Positions 1 to 8,930 of a DNA stretch of 64,000 nucleotides are shown here, one piece after another (position 1 is the stretch's first letter; each line of letters starts with the position of its first letter). The translations under genes were made by a program, and so were the position numbers. This DNA comes from an uncultured Rhodospirillaceae bacterium (GTDB lineage: Bacteria; Pseudomonadota; Alphaproteobacteria; Dongiales; Dongiaceae): contig CADEFF010000001.1 of assembly GCA_902826565.1 (NCBI GenBank), forward strand, positions 21,845 through 85,844. Reading direction: 5' to 3'. A model generated the notes under the pieces. It saw only the letters and a program-made list of their open reading frames with translations. It was not told where the DNA came from and searched no databases.

Positions 1-3000
1 ATGCCGTTCCTCGTGGATTCGGTCTCGGCCGAGCTCAACCGGCGGGATCTCACGGTCCATCTCGTGATCCATCCGATCCTGCATGTCACGCGCGATGCAT
101 CGGGACGCCTCGCCGGCACGGACGATTCGTCCGCGCCGAACGAATCCTACATGCAGATCCATTTCACCGAGCAGACGGCGCCCGCCGTGCTCGAGGACAT
201 CCGGCAGGGCGTCGAGAAGGTGCTGGCGGACGTGCGCAGTTCGGTGCGCGACTGGCCGGCGATGCGCGGCAAGATGAGGCAGCTCATCGAGACGCTGAGG
301 ACGGCGACCTTCCCGGTGCCGGCGGAAGAGGCGGCCGAGGCGCGGGATTTCCTCGCCTGGCTCGCCGACGATCATTTCACCTTCCTCGGCTATCGCGAAT
401 ATCAGTTCGCGGACGACGGCGAGAACGCGAACCTCGCCGTCACGGCCGGCAGCGGCCTCGGCATCCTGAGCGACGATTCCGTCTCGGTCTTCGACGGGCT
501 CCGCAACAACGACCGCCTCCCCGCCGACGTGCGGCTCGACATGCGCCAGCCGCGCGTCGTGCTGGTGATGAAGTCGAACAGCCGGGCGACCGTGCATCGC
601 CCGTCCTACATGGACACGATCGGCGTCGCCCGAGTGGACGAGAACGGCCGCGTCATCGGCGAGCAGCTCTTCGTCGGGCTCTTCACCTCGGTCGCCTACA
701 GCCGGAACCCCAGCGAGATCCCGCTCCTCCGCCGCAAGGTCGAGCGCGTGCTGCGGCGCGCCGGCTTCGATCCGAACAGCCATGACGGCAAGGCGCTGCT
801 GCATATCCTCGAGGGCTATCCGCGCGACGAGCTCTTCCAGATCTCGGACGACGATCTTTTCGACATCTCGCTCGGCATCCTGCATTTGCAGGAGCGCCAG
901 CGCATCGCGCTCTTCGTGCGGCGCGACCGCTACGAACGCTTCGTCTCCTGCCTGATCTACGTGCCGCGCGACCGCTTCTCGACCGAGCTCAGGCTGCGCA
1001 TGCAGGACATCGTGGCGCGCGCCTTCAACGGCAGGATTTCCGCCTTCTATGTGCAGATGACCGATGCGGCGCTCAGCCGGCTCCATCTCATCGTCACCAC
1101 CACGCCGGGCCAGATTCCGGAGGTCGATACCAACCAGCTCGAGGCGAAGCTCTCGGAGGCGGGCCGCTCCTGGGCCGACCGGCTGCAGCAATCCTTCGTC
1201 GAGGCGCATGGCGAGGAGCGCGGCTATGCGATCCTGCGCCGCTACGAGAACGCCTTCCCGGTCAGCTATCGCGAGCGCTTCAACGCCGGCGCCGCGGTAT
1301 TCGACATCGACCGTATCGAAGAGGCGATCGCGACCGGCCGGATCGCCATGAACCTCTACCGGCCGGTGGAGGCGGGGCCGACCGAGCTCCGCTTCAAGAC
1401 CTACAATGCCGGCCAGCAGGTCCCGCTCTCCGACATGCTGCCGACCCTCGAGCATATGGGGCTCAAGGTCATCAGCGAGATGCCCTACCAGGTGACCCCG
1501 ACCGGCTTCGACCGGCCGGTCTGGATGCATGATTTCGGCATGATCACCGCCGACGGCAGCGAGGTCGATATCGGGCGGGTGAAGGAGCAGTTCCACGAGG
1601 CCTACGGGCGCATCCGCGCCCGCGACATGGAAGACGACGGCTTCAATCGCCTCGTGCTGCTGGCCGGGCTCAACTGGCGCGAAGTCACCATGCTGCGCGC
1701 CTACTGCAAATATCTGCGCCAGGCGCAGGTTGCCTTCAGCCAGGCCTATATGGAGGAGACGCTCGCGCGCAACGGCAGCATCGCGGTGCTGCTGGTGCGG
1801 CTCTTCCGCGCGATGTTCAATCCGGAGAAGCAGGCGAATGCCGAACCGCGCGTCGCCTCGATCAAGACCGAGATCGAGCGCGCGCTCGACCATGTCTCGA
1901 ACCTGGACGAGGATCGCATCCTTCGGCGCTTCCTCAACCTGATCCAGGCGACGCTCCGCACCAACTTCTTCCAGCGCGACGCGAACGGGCGAATCAAGAC
2001 CTATCTCTCCTTCAAGTTCGACTGCCAGGCGATCGACGAGCTGCCGCTGCCGCGCCCGCTGGTCGAGATCTGGGTCTATTCGCCGCATGCCGAGGCGGTG
2101 CATCTCCGCGGTGGCCGCGTCGCGCGCGGCGGCATCCGCTGGTCGGACCGGCGCGAGGATTTCCGGACCGAGGTGCTGGGGCTGATGAAGGCGCAGATGG
2201 TGAAGAACGCCGTCATCGTGCCGGTCGGCTCCAAGGGCGGCTTCGTGGTGAAGCGCCCGCCGACGACGGGCGGGCGCGAGGCGATGCAGGCCGAAGTGAT
2301 CGAGTGCTACAAGACCCTGATGCGCGGCCTGCTCGACATCACCGACAACCGCGTGGGCGCGCAGGTCGTGCCGCCGAAATCGGTCGTCCGGCGCGACGGC
2401 GACGACCCCTATCTCGTGGTCGCCGCCGACAAGGGCACGGCCACCTTCTCCGACATTGCGAACGGCGTCTCGGCCGAGTACGGATTCTGGCTCGGCGACG
2501 CCTTCGCCTCGGGCGGCTCGGCCGGCTACGACCACAAGAAGATGGGCATCACCGCCCGCGGCGCGTGGGAATCGGTGAAGCGCCATTTCCGCGAGATCGG
2601 CCACGACACCCAGGCCGGGGCGTTCACCGTGACCGGCGTGGGCGACATGTCGGGCGACGTGTTCGGCAACGGCATGCTGCAATCGCCGCACATCAAGCTG
2701 CTCGGCGCCTTCAACCATCTCCATATCTTCGTCGATCCCGACCCCGATCCGGCGAAGAGCTTCGCCGAGCGCCAGCGGCTCTTCGACCTGCCGCGCTCGG
2801 CCTGGACCGATTACGACGCGGCGCTGATCTCGCGGGGCGGCGGCGTCTTCGACCGCAAGGCCAAGCGCATCCCGCTCACGCCCGAGATCAAGAAGGCCTT
2901 CGCCATCGCCGCCGATTCGGTGACGCCGATCGAGCTCATCCAGGCGATATTGCAGGCGCCGGTGGATCTGCTCTGGCTCGGCGGCATCGGCACTTACGTG

Positions 3001-4521
3001 AAGGCGGCGTCGGAAAGTCATGTCGACGTCGGCGACCGCGCCAACGACGCGCTCCGCGTCGACGGCGAGACGCTCCGCTGCAAGGTGGTGGGCGAGGGCG
3101 CCAATCTCGGCTTCACCCAGCGCGGCCGCATCGCCTACGCGCTGAAGGGCGGCAAGAACAACACCGACGCAGTCGACAATTCGGCCGGCGTCGATTGTTC
3201 CGACCACGAGGTCAACATCAAGATTCTGCTGAACGGCGTGCTGCAGGCCGGCGACCTCACCCTGAAGCAGCGCGACAAGCTGCTGGCCGACATGACCGAC
3301 GAGGTCGGCACGCTGGTGCTGCGCGACAACTATCTGCAGACCCAGGCGCTCTCGATCGCCGAAAACCAGGGCTGGCATCGGCTCGACCAGCAGGGGCGCA
3401 TGATCCGGGCGCTGGAGCGCGCCGGGAAGCTCGACCGGGCGCTCGAGTTCCTGCCGGACGACGAGACCATGGCGAACCGGCTCGCCCAGCATCAGGGCCT
3501 GACGCGGCCCGAGCTCGCCATCATGCTCGCCTATTCGAAGATGTCGCTCTACGAGGAGCTGCTGCCCTCCGACCTGCCGGACGATCCGCAGCTCCTCGAC
3601 GACCTCAAGCGCTATTTCCCGACGGTGCTTCGCGAGCGCTTCGCCGAGCAGATCGCCGAGCACCGCCTCCGACGCGAGATCATCGCGACGGTGGTGACGA
3701 ACAGCCTCGTCAACCGCGTCGGCGTCACCTTTGTCCATGTGATGAAGGAGCGGACCGGCCTGCCTTCCTCCGACATCGCGCGCGCCTATGCGGTGACGCG
3801 CGGCGTCTTCAAGCTCCGCGACATCTGGGGCCAGATCGAGGCGCTCGACACCAGGGTGCCGGCGAAGGTCCAGGCGGTGATGACGGACGCCACGCTGCGC
3901 CTCGCCGAATCCGGCACGGTCTGGTTCCTGCGGAACCGCAAGCTGCCGCTCGACATCGCCGCCAACATCGCCTCTTACGAGCGCGGCATCGAGGAGCTGA
4001 TCGGCGCGCTCGACGGAATGCTGTCGGAAGGCGACCGCCAGGTGCTGGCGAAGCGCGCGCAATCCTTCTCGGAGCAGGGCGTGCCCGAGGCGCTCGCCAA
4101 GCGCGTCTCGGTGCTGGAGGTGCTGGCGCCGGGGCTCGACATCGTCCGCATCGCGGAGAATTCCGGCGCGCCGATCGCCAAGGTGGCGCGCACCTACTAT
4201 GCGGTGGGCGTGCGTTTCCACCTCAACTGGCTGCGCGGCGCCACCGGCGGCATCAATCTCGACACCCATTGGGACCGGCTCGCCGTGGCCGCCATGGTCG
4301 ACGATCTCTACAGCCACCAGCGCGACCTCACGCTGAAGATGCTGAACGGCTCGCTCGACGGCGCCTCGGAGCAGGAGACCATCGAGCATTGGGTCGGGGA
4401 GCGCGGTCCGTCCGTGCAGCGGGTCGAGATGCTGTTCGCCGACCTCCGGCAGCTCGGCGGCCTCGACCTCGCGAAGCTCGCCGTCGCCAACCGCGAGCTG
4501 CGCAGCCTGGTCGGCGACTGA
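1..4521 (+). CDS. gdhB: NAD-specific glutamate dehydrogenase, large (~180 kDa) type, 5' truncated by window edge
   Basis: Oxidatively deaminates glutamate to 2-oxoglutarate with NAD+, a cytoplasmic catabolic enzyme of the very large bacterial GDH class. 1506 residues are visible. The family usually runs about 1550-1650 residues, and the first visible residues (MPFLVDSV) are an internal conserved stretch normally preceded by roughly 100 residues, so the ATG at base 1 is not the true start. The long N-terminal half carries the regulatory region. The catalytic GDH core follows, with the dinucleotide/substrate segment VPVGSKGGFVVK at about residues 740-751 and the glycine-rich WLGGIGTY near 990. 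The C-terminal helical region ends at 4521. Codon use matches the window and no frameshift is seen. The MFS gene starts 56 bases downstream. Identification is firm; the symbol follows common alphaproteobacterial usage. Confidence 0.95.
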   Translation: MPFLVDSVSAELNRRDLTVHLVIHPILHVTRDASGRLAGTDDSSAPNESYMQIHFTEQTAPAVLEDIRQGVEKVLADVRSSVRDWPAMRGKMRQLIETLRTATFPVPAEEAAEARDFLAWLADDHFTFLGYREYQFADDGENANLAVTAGSGLGILSDDSVSVFDGLRNNDRLPADVRLDMRQPRVVLVMKSNSRATVHRPSYMDTIGVARVDENGRVIGEQLFVGLFTSVAYSRNPSEIPLLRRKVERVLRRAGFDPNSHDGKALLHILEGYPRDELFQISDDDLFDISLGILHLQERQRIALFVRRDRYERFVSCLIYVPRDRFSTELRLRMQDIVARAFNGRISAFYVQMTDAALSRLHLIVTTTPGQIPEVDTNQLEAKLSEAGRSWADRLQQSFVEAHGEERGYAILRRYENAFPVSYRERFNAGAAVFDIDRIEEAIATGRIAMNLYRPVEAGPTELRFKTYNAGQQVPLSDMLPTLEHMGLKVISEMPYQVTPTGFDRPVWMHDFGMITADGSEVDIGRVKEQFHEAYGRIRARDMEDDGFNRLVLLAGLNWREVTMLRAYCKYLRQAQVAFSQAYMEETLARNGSIAVLLVRLFRAMFNPEKQANAEPRVASIKTEIERALDHVSNLDEDRILRRFLNLIQATLRTNFFQRDANGRIKTYLSFKFDCQAIDELPLPRPLVEIWVYSPHAEAVHLRGGRVARGGIRWSDRREDFRTEVLGLMKAQMVKNAVIVPVGSKGGFVVKRPPTTGGREAMQAEVIECYKTLMRGLLDITDNRVGAQVVPPKSVVRRDGDDPYLVVAADKGTATFSDIANGVSAEYGFWLGDAFASGGSAGYDHKKMGITARGAWESVKRHFREIGHDTQAGAFTVTGVGDMSGDVFGNGMLQSPHIKLLGAFNHLHIFVDPDPDPAKSFAERQRLFDLPRSAWTDYDAALISRGGGVFDRKAKRIPLTPEIKKAFAIAADSVTPIELIQAILQAPVDLLWLGGIGTYVKAASESHVDVGDRANDALRVDGETLRCKVVGEGANLGFTQRGRIAYALKGGKNNTDAVDNSAGVDCSDHEVNIKILLNGVLQAGDLTLKQRDKLLADMTDEVGTLVLRDNYLQTQALSIAENQGWHRLDQQGRMIRALERAGKLDRALEFLPDDETMANRLAQHQGLTRPELAIMLAYSKMSLYEELLPSDLPDDPQLLDDLKRYFPTVLRERFAEQIAEHRLRREIIATVVTNSLVNRVGVTFVHVMKERTGLPSSDIARAYAVTRGVFKLRDIWGQIEALDTRVPAKVQAVMTDATLRLAESGTVWFLRNRKLPLDIAANIASYERGIEELIGALDGMLSEGDRQVLAKRAQSFSEQGVPEALAKRVSVLEVLAPGLDIVRIAENSGAPIAKVARTYYAVGVRFHLNWLRGATGGINLDTHWDRLAVAAMVDDLYSHQRDLTLKMLNGSLDGASEQETIEHWVGERGPSVQRVEMLFADLRQLGGLDLAKLAVANRELRSLVGD

Positions 4522-4577
4522 GTGACGATTTCCTCGCTGCCTCATTGCCCGGCGGGCGGGAAGCGACGTTTCCAGCC

Positions 4578-5888
4578 ATGAGCGCGGCGCCGCCGGCCAT
4601 CCTGCCGCCCGCCGCGCCGCTCTCGCCGCCCCGCAAGGGGGCGCTCGCGGCCTGGGCCTTCTACGACTGGGCGAACTCGGCCTTTCCGACCGTCATCCAG
4701 ACCTTTCTCTTCAGCGCCTATTTCGCGACCGCGGTCGCGACGGACGAGCGCAGCGGCGCGGCGCTCTGGGGCAACGCCACCAGCCTCGCCGCCATCGCCA
4801 TCGCCATCGCGAGCCCGGTCCTCGGCGCGATCGCCGACCAGGGCGGCCGGCTCAAGCCCTGGCTCGGCGCGCTCACGCTCCTGACGGCGCTCGCGACCGC
4901 CGCGCTCTGGTACGTCGAGCCGGATCCGTCCTTCGCCCTGCTGGCGCTCATCGCCATGGGCATCGGCACCTTCGGCTTCGAGCTCGGCACGGTCTTCTAC
5001 AACGCGCTGCTGCCGGCGATCGCGCCGCGCTCCATGCTGGGCCGCATCTCCGGCTGGGCCTGGGGGCTCGGCTATATGGGCGGGCTTGCCTGCATGGCGG
5101 TGGCGCTCTTCCTCTTCATCCAGCCGGCCACGCCGCCCTTCGGGCTCGATCCGGCGACGGCGGAGCCGGTGCGCGTCGTGGCGCTGCTCTGCGCCGGCTG
5201 GATGCTGCTCTTCGCGCTGCCGCTCTTCCTCTTCGTGCCGGATCGGCCCGCGACCGGCGTCGGCTCGCGCCGGGCCATCGCGCAAGGCTGCCGCACGCTC
5301 TACGAAACCCTGAAGGCGCTGCCGCGGCACCGGAACGTGGCGCGCTTCCTCCTCGCCAAGATGATCTATATCGACGGGCTCAACACGCTGTTCGCCTTCG
5401 GCGGCATCTATGCCGCGGGCGTGTTCGGCTTCGGGCTCGAGGAGATGCTGCTGTTCGGCATCCTGCTCAATGTCGCGGCGGGCGCCGGCGCCGCCGGCTT
5501 CGCCTGGCTCGACGACTGGCTCGGCGCGAAGCCCACCATCCTCTTCTCGCTCGGCGCGCTCACCCTTCTCGCGCTCGCCATCCTGCCGGTCACCGACCGC
5601 GACTGGTTCTATGGCCTCGCGCTCGCCATCGGGATCTTCCTCGGGCCGACCCAGGCCGCGAGCCGCTCCATGATGGCGCGGCTCGCCCCGCCGCATCTCG
5701 CGACCGAGTTCTTCGGGCTCTATGCGCTCGCCGGCAAGGCGACCGCCTTCATGGGGCCGGCGATCCTCGCCTTCGCGACGACGCTGTTCGACAGCCAGCG
5801 CGCCGGCATGGCGACCATCCCGCCCTTCTTCGTGATCGGCTTCCTCCTGCTGCTGGCGGTCAAGGAACCGAAAACGGCGCGACCATAG
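4578..5888 (+). CDS. MFS transporter of the UMF1/Atg22-like family
   Basis: A 436-residue integral membrane protein, the right length for a 12-helix major facilitator. The N-terminal AWAFYDWANSAFPTVIQTFL is the signature of the UMF1 (vacuole-effluxer Atg22-like) branch. Hydrophobic helices run along the whole chain, with a basic cytoplasmic loop near the middle (RRAIAQGC region). The ATG at 4578 is chosen because it immediately precedes this signature; the same frame is open far upstream only as a shadow of the gdh gene. The substrate is unknown; relatives have been linked to amino acid or general metabolite export, which is family knowledge only. It is probably co-transcribed with the glutamate dehydrogenase gene 56 bases upstream. 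Confidence 0.88.
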   Translation: MSAAPPAILPPAAPLSPPRKGALAAWAFYDWANSAFPTVIQTFLFSAYFATAVATDERSGAALWGNATSLAAIAIAIASPVLGAIADQGGRLKPWLGALTLLTALATAALWYVEPDPSFALLALIAMGIGTFGFELGTVFYNALLPAIAPRSMLGRISGWAWGLGYMGGLACMAVALFLFIQPATPPFGLDPATAEPVRVVALLCAGWMLLFALPLFLFVPDRPATGVGSRRAIAQGCRTLYETLKALPRHRNVARFLLAKMIYIDGLNTLFAFGGIYAAGVFGFGLEEMLLFGILLNVAAGAGAAGFAWLDDWLGAKPTILFSLGALTLLALAILPVTDRDWFYGLALAIGIFLGPTQAASRSMMARLAPPHLATEFFGLYALAGKATAFMGPAILAFATTLFDSQRAGMATIPPFFVIGFLLLLAVKEPKTARP

Positions 5889-5945
5889 CCTCAGCAATGT
5901 TTCACGAGTCGTGCCGTTGTCGCCGACCTACGAGGAGCATCGGAA

Positions 5946-6287
5946 ATGAAGATTGACAGCATCGGAGAGAAAATAGCGACAAGGGAGTTCGAACTCTCCG
6001 GCTCGGCCGGAAAGATCATTGTAGAGATTGGAAAGCCGGAACCGTTCGAGGGAGGGGCCGACTACTACTGCCCGTACCAGATAATTGGGCTGGCCGGGAA
6101 CCGCGTTCGTTATGGCGCCGGGATTGATGGTGTTCAGGCCCTTATCCACGCCTTGCACAATATCGGTGCCCGCCTGTACAGCTCGACAGAGCACCGAGAA
6201 GGGCGGCTAACTTGGTTCGGTAAAAGAAATCTGGGCATTCCCGTCGCAGACATAATCGCCGACGTGGTGCCCAAGGCAGACGACTAG
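5946..6287 (+). CDS. Small hypothetical protein, resembles DUF6968-type proteins
   Basis: A 113-residue soluble protein with no signal peptide or membrane segment. The start is supported by GAGGAGC about nine bases upstream. A central CPYQIIGL, then a Gly-Asp/VQAL-x3-AL-x2-IGA-x-L stretch (residues 40-80), recalls the short DUF6968 family, whose function is unknown. The gene is clearly AT-richer than its neighbours and uses codons that are rare here (ATA, AGA, GTA, TTA-like third positions). This suggests recent acquisition. It lies alone between the MFS gene and bluB on the same strand. The family match is from memory of the pattern and is only moderately sure; the gene itself looks real. 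Confidence 0.7.
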   Translation: MKIDSIGEKIATREFELSGSAGKIIVEIGKPEPFEGGADYYCPYQIIGLAGNRVRYGAGIDGVQALIHALHNIGARLYSSTEHREGRLTWFGKRNLGIPVADIIADVVPKADD

Positions 6288-6360
6288 ATTCCGTCGCCGC
6301 CTCGGCAGGGCAGGTCGCTCCCGCCAAAGCATGAAGCGGCGAAAGAAGCGAGGCTCGCTC

Positions 6361-7023
6361 ATGGCCGATCGCAAGGACGCCGCCGAAACGCCGCCCGTCT
6401 TCGGGGCGGATTTCATCGCGCGCTTCCGCGACCTGGTGCGCTGGCGGCGCGATGTGCGCCGCTTTCGCCCCGATCCCGTGCCGGCCGCGCTCATCGACCG
6501 GCTGCTCGATATCGCGGCGCTGTCGCCCTCGGTCGGCAATGCCCAGCCCTGGCGCTTCGTCGCGGTCGAGAGCGCGGAGCGCCGCGCGCGCATCGTGGCC
6601 GATTTCGAGGCCGCCAACCGCGATGCCGCGGCGCGCTATGCGGATGCACAGGCCGATCTCTACCGGCAGCTCAAGCTCGAGGGGCTGAAGCTGGCGCCGG
6701 TGCAGCTTGCCGTTTTCTCGGACGAGGCGACGGGACAGGGCGCCGGCCTCGGCCGGCAGACCATGCCGGAGACCTTGAGCTATTCGGTGGTCGGCGCGAT
6801 CCAGACCCTGTGGCTCGCCGCGCGCGCCGAGGGGCTCGGCATGGGCTGGGTCTCGATCCTGCATCCCGACGCGATGAACGAATTGCTCGAGGTGCCGCAG
6901 GACTGGCGCTTCATCGCCTATCTCTGCCTCGGCTGGCCAGCCGAGGAGCATCTCGACCCGGAGCTGGAGCGCGCCGGCTGGCAGGCGCGCACGGAAGAAA
7001 GCCGGCGCGTGATCCGGCGCTGA
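6361..7023 (+). CDS. bluB: 5,6-dimethylbenzimidazole synthase (BluB)
   Basis: Oxygen-dependent flavin destructase that cleaves reduced FMN to give 5,6-dimethylbenzimidazole, the lower ligand of vitamin B12. At 220 residues it has normal family length. The nitroreductase-like fold shows RRDVRRFRPDPVP near the N-terminus, LSPSVGNAQPWRFV (FMN phosphate region), and the BluB-specific segments QTMPETLSYSVVGAIQ and GMGWVSILHP, ending in the CLGWPAEE motif. A start at 6331 is possible, but the ATG at 6361 has a GCGAGG-like site at a better distance and matches usual family N-termini. No cobalamin riboswitch is visible upstream, and no other cobalamin gene lies in the window. A repeat cluster follows the stop. 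Confidence 0.95.
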   Translation: MADRKDAAETPPVFGADFIARFRDLVRWRRDVRRFRPDPVPAALIDRLLDIAALSPSVGNAQPWRFVAVESAERRARIVADFEAANRDAAARYADAQADLYRQLKLEGLKLAPVQLAVFSDEATGQGAGLGRQTMPETLSYSVVGAIQTLWLAARAEGLGMGWVSILHPDAMNELLEVPQDWRFIAYLCLGWPAEEHLDPELERAGWQARTEESRRVIRR

Positions 7024-7067
7024 AGCGCGAATCCGGCGATCGGCGGCGCGGTCTGCGTTCTCGACAG

Positions 7068-7335
7068 CCTCATGCTTCGACGGGCTCAGCATGAGGACAT
7101 TGTTCGGGGGATGATGCGACGGCGGCAGGGCACAGCGACCGTCACCTTCGGGCTTGACCCGAAGGTCCATCCTGCCGACGCGAGGTAACGGGTCGGTGGC
7201 TCTCGAGTCGCGCCGAAGCATGGATGCTCGGGTCGAGCCCGAGCATGACGAGGGAGCAGGAACGGCCGACGCAGGCGGAGCCTGATCCTCGGAAAACAAA
7301 CCTCCGCATCCTGAGCCTGTCGAGGGAGGAGGTGG
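7068..7335. repeat. Cluster of intergenic palindromic (REP/BIME-like) elements
   Basis: The 326-base gap between the convergent bluB and purH genes (7024-7349) holds no gene but is filled with structured repeats. A perfect 9-bp inverted repeat CCTCATGCT/AGCATGAGG spans 7068-7096. A second palindrome, ACCTTCGGG/CCCGAAGGT, spans 7144-7166. A third, ATGCTCGGG/CCCGAGCAT, spans 7224-7246. A degenerate half-element CATCCTGAGCCTGTCGAGG lies near 7307-7325. The second and third are related to each other as inverted copies (GTCA..TCGGGCTTGACCCGA..TCCA against its reverse complement), forming a paired unit at 7141-7250. Such hairpins can serve as bidirectional transcription stops. Confidence 0.8.
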
Positions 7336-7349
7336 TCGTCGGCGGTGGC

Positions 7350-8930
7350 TTAATGCCGGAAATGCCGCAGGCCGGTGAAGACCATGGCGAGGCCGGCCTC
7401 GTCGGCGGCCGCGATCACCTCGGCGTCGCGCATCGAGCCGCCGGGCTGGATGACGGCGGTGGCGCCGGCCTCCGCGGCGGCGAGGAGCCCGTCGGCGAAG
7501 GGGAAGAAGGCGTCGGAGGCGACGACCGAGCCTTTCGCGCGGGATGCCGTCTCGCCGGCGGCCTCCGCCGCCTCGCGCGCCTTCCAGGCCGCGATCCGGC
7601 TCGAATCCACGCGGCTCATCTGCCCGGCGCCGATGCCGACCGTCGCACCCGCCTTCGCATAGACGATCGCGTTCGATTTCACATGCTTCGCCACCCGGAA
7701 GGCGAAGAGGAGATCGGCGAGCTCGCGCTCGCTCGGCCGGCGCTTCGTGACGAGCTCAAGGTCGCCGGGCGCGATCCGGCCATGGTCGCGGTCCTGCAGC
7801 AGGAACCCGCCGGAGAGCAGCTTCAGGGCCGGTCCCGGCTGCGCCGGATCGGGCAGCGCGCCCGCATCGAGCAGCCGGAGATTGCCCTTGGCGGCGAGCA
7901 GGAGCTGCGCCTTGTCCTCGACCGCGGGCGCGATCACCACCTCGAGGAAGAGCTTGCTCAGAAGCTCGGCAAGCGCGGCGTCGAGCGGCCGGTTCACCGC
8001 GACGATGCCGCCGAAGGCGCTGACCGGATCGCAGGCGAGCGCGCGGCGCCAGGCCTCGGCGAGGCTCGTCCCCACCGCCACGCCGCAGGGATTGGCGTGC
8101 TTGACGATGGCGACGGCCGGCTCGGCGAACTCCGCCACCAGCTCGTAGGCGGCGTCGGTGTCGTTGAGGTTGTTGTAGCTGAGCTCCTTGCCCTGGAGCT
8201 GGCGCGCCGTCGCGATGCCGGGTCGCCGGTCGGCCGTCGCATAGAAGGCAGCTTCCTGATGCGGGTTCTCGCCATAGCGCAGGCGCTGCCGGCGATCGCC
8301 GCCGATGACATAGCGGCGCGGAAAACGGTCCTGCTCCGCCTCCTGCATCCAGCGCGCGATCGCGGCGTCGTAGGCGGCGGTGCGGGCGAAGGCGAGCGCG
8401 GCGAGCCGCCGCCGCAGCGCGAGCGGCGTGGCGCCACGCGCCTCGGTCATCGCCTCCATCACCTGATCGTAATCGACCGGGTCGGTGACGACGGTGACGT
8501 AATCGTGGTTCTTCGCCGCGGCGCGGATGAGGGCCGGCCCGCCGATATCGATGTTCTCGACGCAGGCCTCGCGCCCGGCGCCCTTCGCGACCGTCGCCTC
8601 GAAGGGATAGAGGTTGATGACGACGAGATCGATCGGCTCGATGCCATGCTCCTCCATCGCCTGGCGATGGGCGGGCAGGTCGCGCCGCGCGAGGATGCCG
8701 CCATGGATCTTCGGATGAAGCGTCTTGACGCGCCCGTCCATCACTTCCGGAAAGCCGGTATGGGCCGCGACCTCGGTGACGGCGATGCCGGCCTCGAGGA
8801 GCGCCTTCGCGGTGCCGCCGGTGGAGAGGATCGCGACGCCCTGCGCCGCCAGGAACCGGCCGAACTCGAGGAGTCCGCTCTTGTCGGAAACGGAGAGTAG
8901 CGCTCGCTCGATCTTTCGCGCGTCGCTCAT
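7350..8930 (-). CDS. purH: Bifunctional AICAR transformylase / IMP cyclohydrolase
   Basis: Catalyses the last two steps of purine synthesis: formylation of AICAR with 10-formyl-THF, then ring closure to IMP. The 526 residues match the family. The N-terminal MGS-like cyclohydrolase domain begins [14 protein letters not shown] and includes STGGTAKAL and [15 protein letters not shown]. The C-terminal transformylase carries [21 protein letters not shown] and the [23 protein letters not shown] stretch near residues 420-440. The start ATG overlaps the stop of the upstream CapD-like gene by four bases (ATGA), implying translational coupling. In many alphaproteobacteria purH follows rsmB and a heparinase-like gene; here three polysaccharide genes sit between them. 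Confidence 0.97.
   Translation of the reverse strand: MSDARKIERALLSVSDKSGLLEFGRFLAAQGVAILSTGGTAKALLEAGIAVTEVAAHTGFPEVMDGRVKTLHPKIHGGILARRDLPAHRQAMEEHGIEPIDLVVINLYPFEATVAKGAGREACVENIDIGGPALIRAAAKNHDYVTVVTDPVDYDQVMEAMTEARGATPLALRRRLAALAFARTAAYDAAIARWMQEAEQDRFPRRYVIGGDRRQRLRYGENPHQEAAFYATADRRPGIATARQLQGKELSYNNLNDTDAAYELVAEFAEPAVAIVKHANPCGVAVGTSLAEAWRRALACDPVSAFGGIVAVNRPLDAALAELLSKLFLEVVIAPAVEDKAQLLLAAKGNLRLLDAGALPDPAQPGPALKLLSGGFLLQDRDHGRIAPGDLELVTKRRPSERELADLLFAFRVAKHVKSNAIVYAKAGATVGIGAGQMSRVDSSRIAAWKAREAAEAAGETASRAKGSVVASDAFFPFADGLLAAAEAGATAVIQPGGSMRDAEVIAAADEAGLAMVFTGLRHFRH

Noticed and set aside
2304-4577. Long open frame antiphase to the gdh gene, continuous with the MFS frame
   Set aside because: The translation is Arg-rich low-complexity and overlaps the conserved GDH core; only the part from 4578 on has a recognisable protein.
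4542-5897. 451-residue minus-strand frame opposite the MFS gene
   Set aside because: Composition is almost all Arg/Glu/Gly, typical of the antisense of GC-rich membrane genes; no domain is visible.
6288-6360. Cobalamin riboswitch before bluB
   Set aside because: The 73 bases between the genes are too short and lack a B12-box-like pattern.
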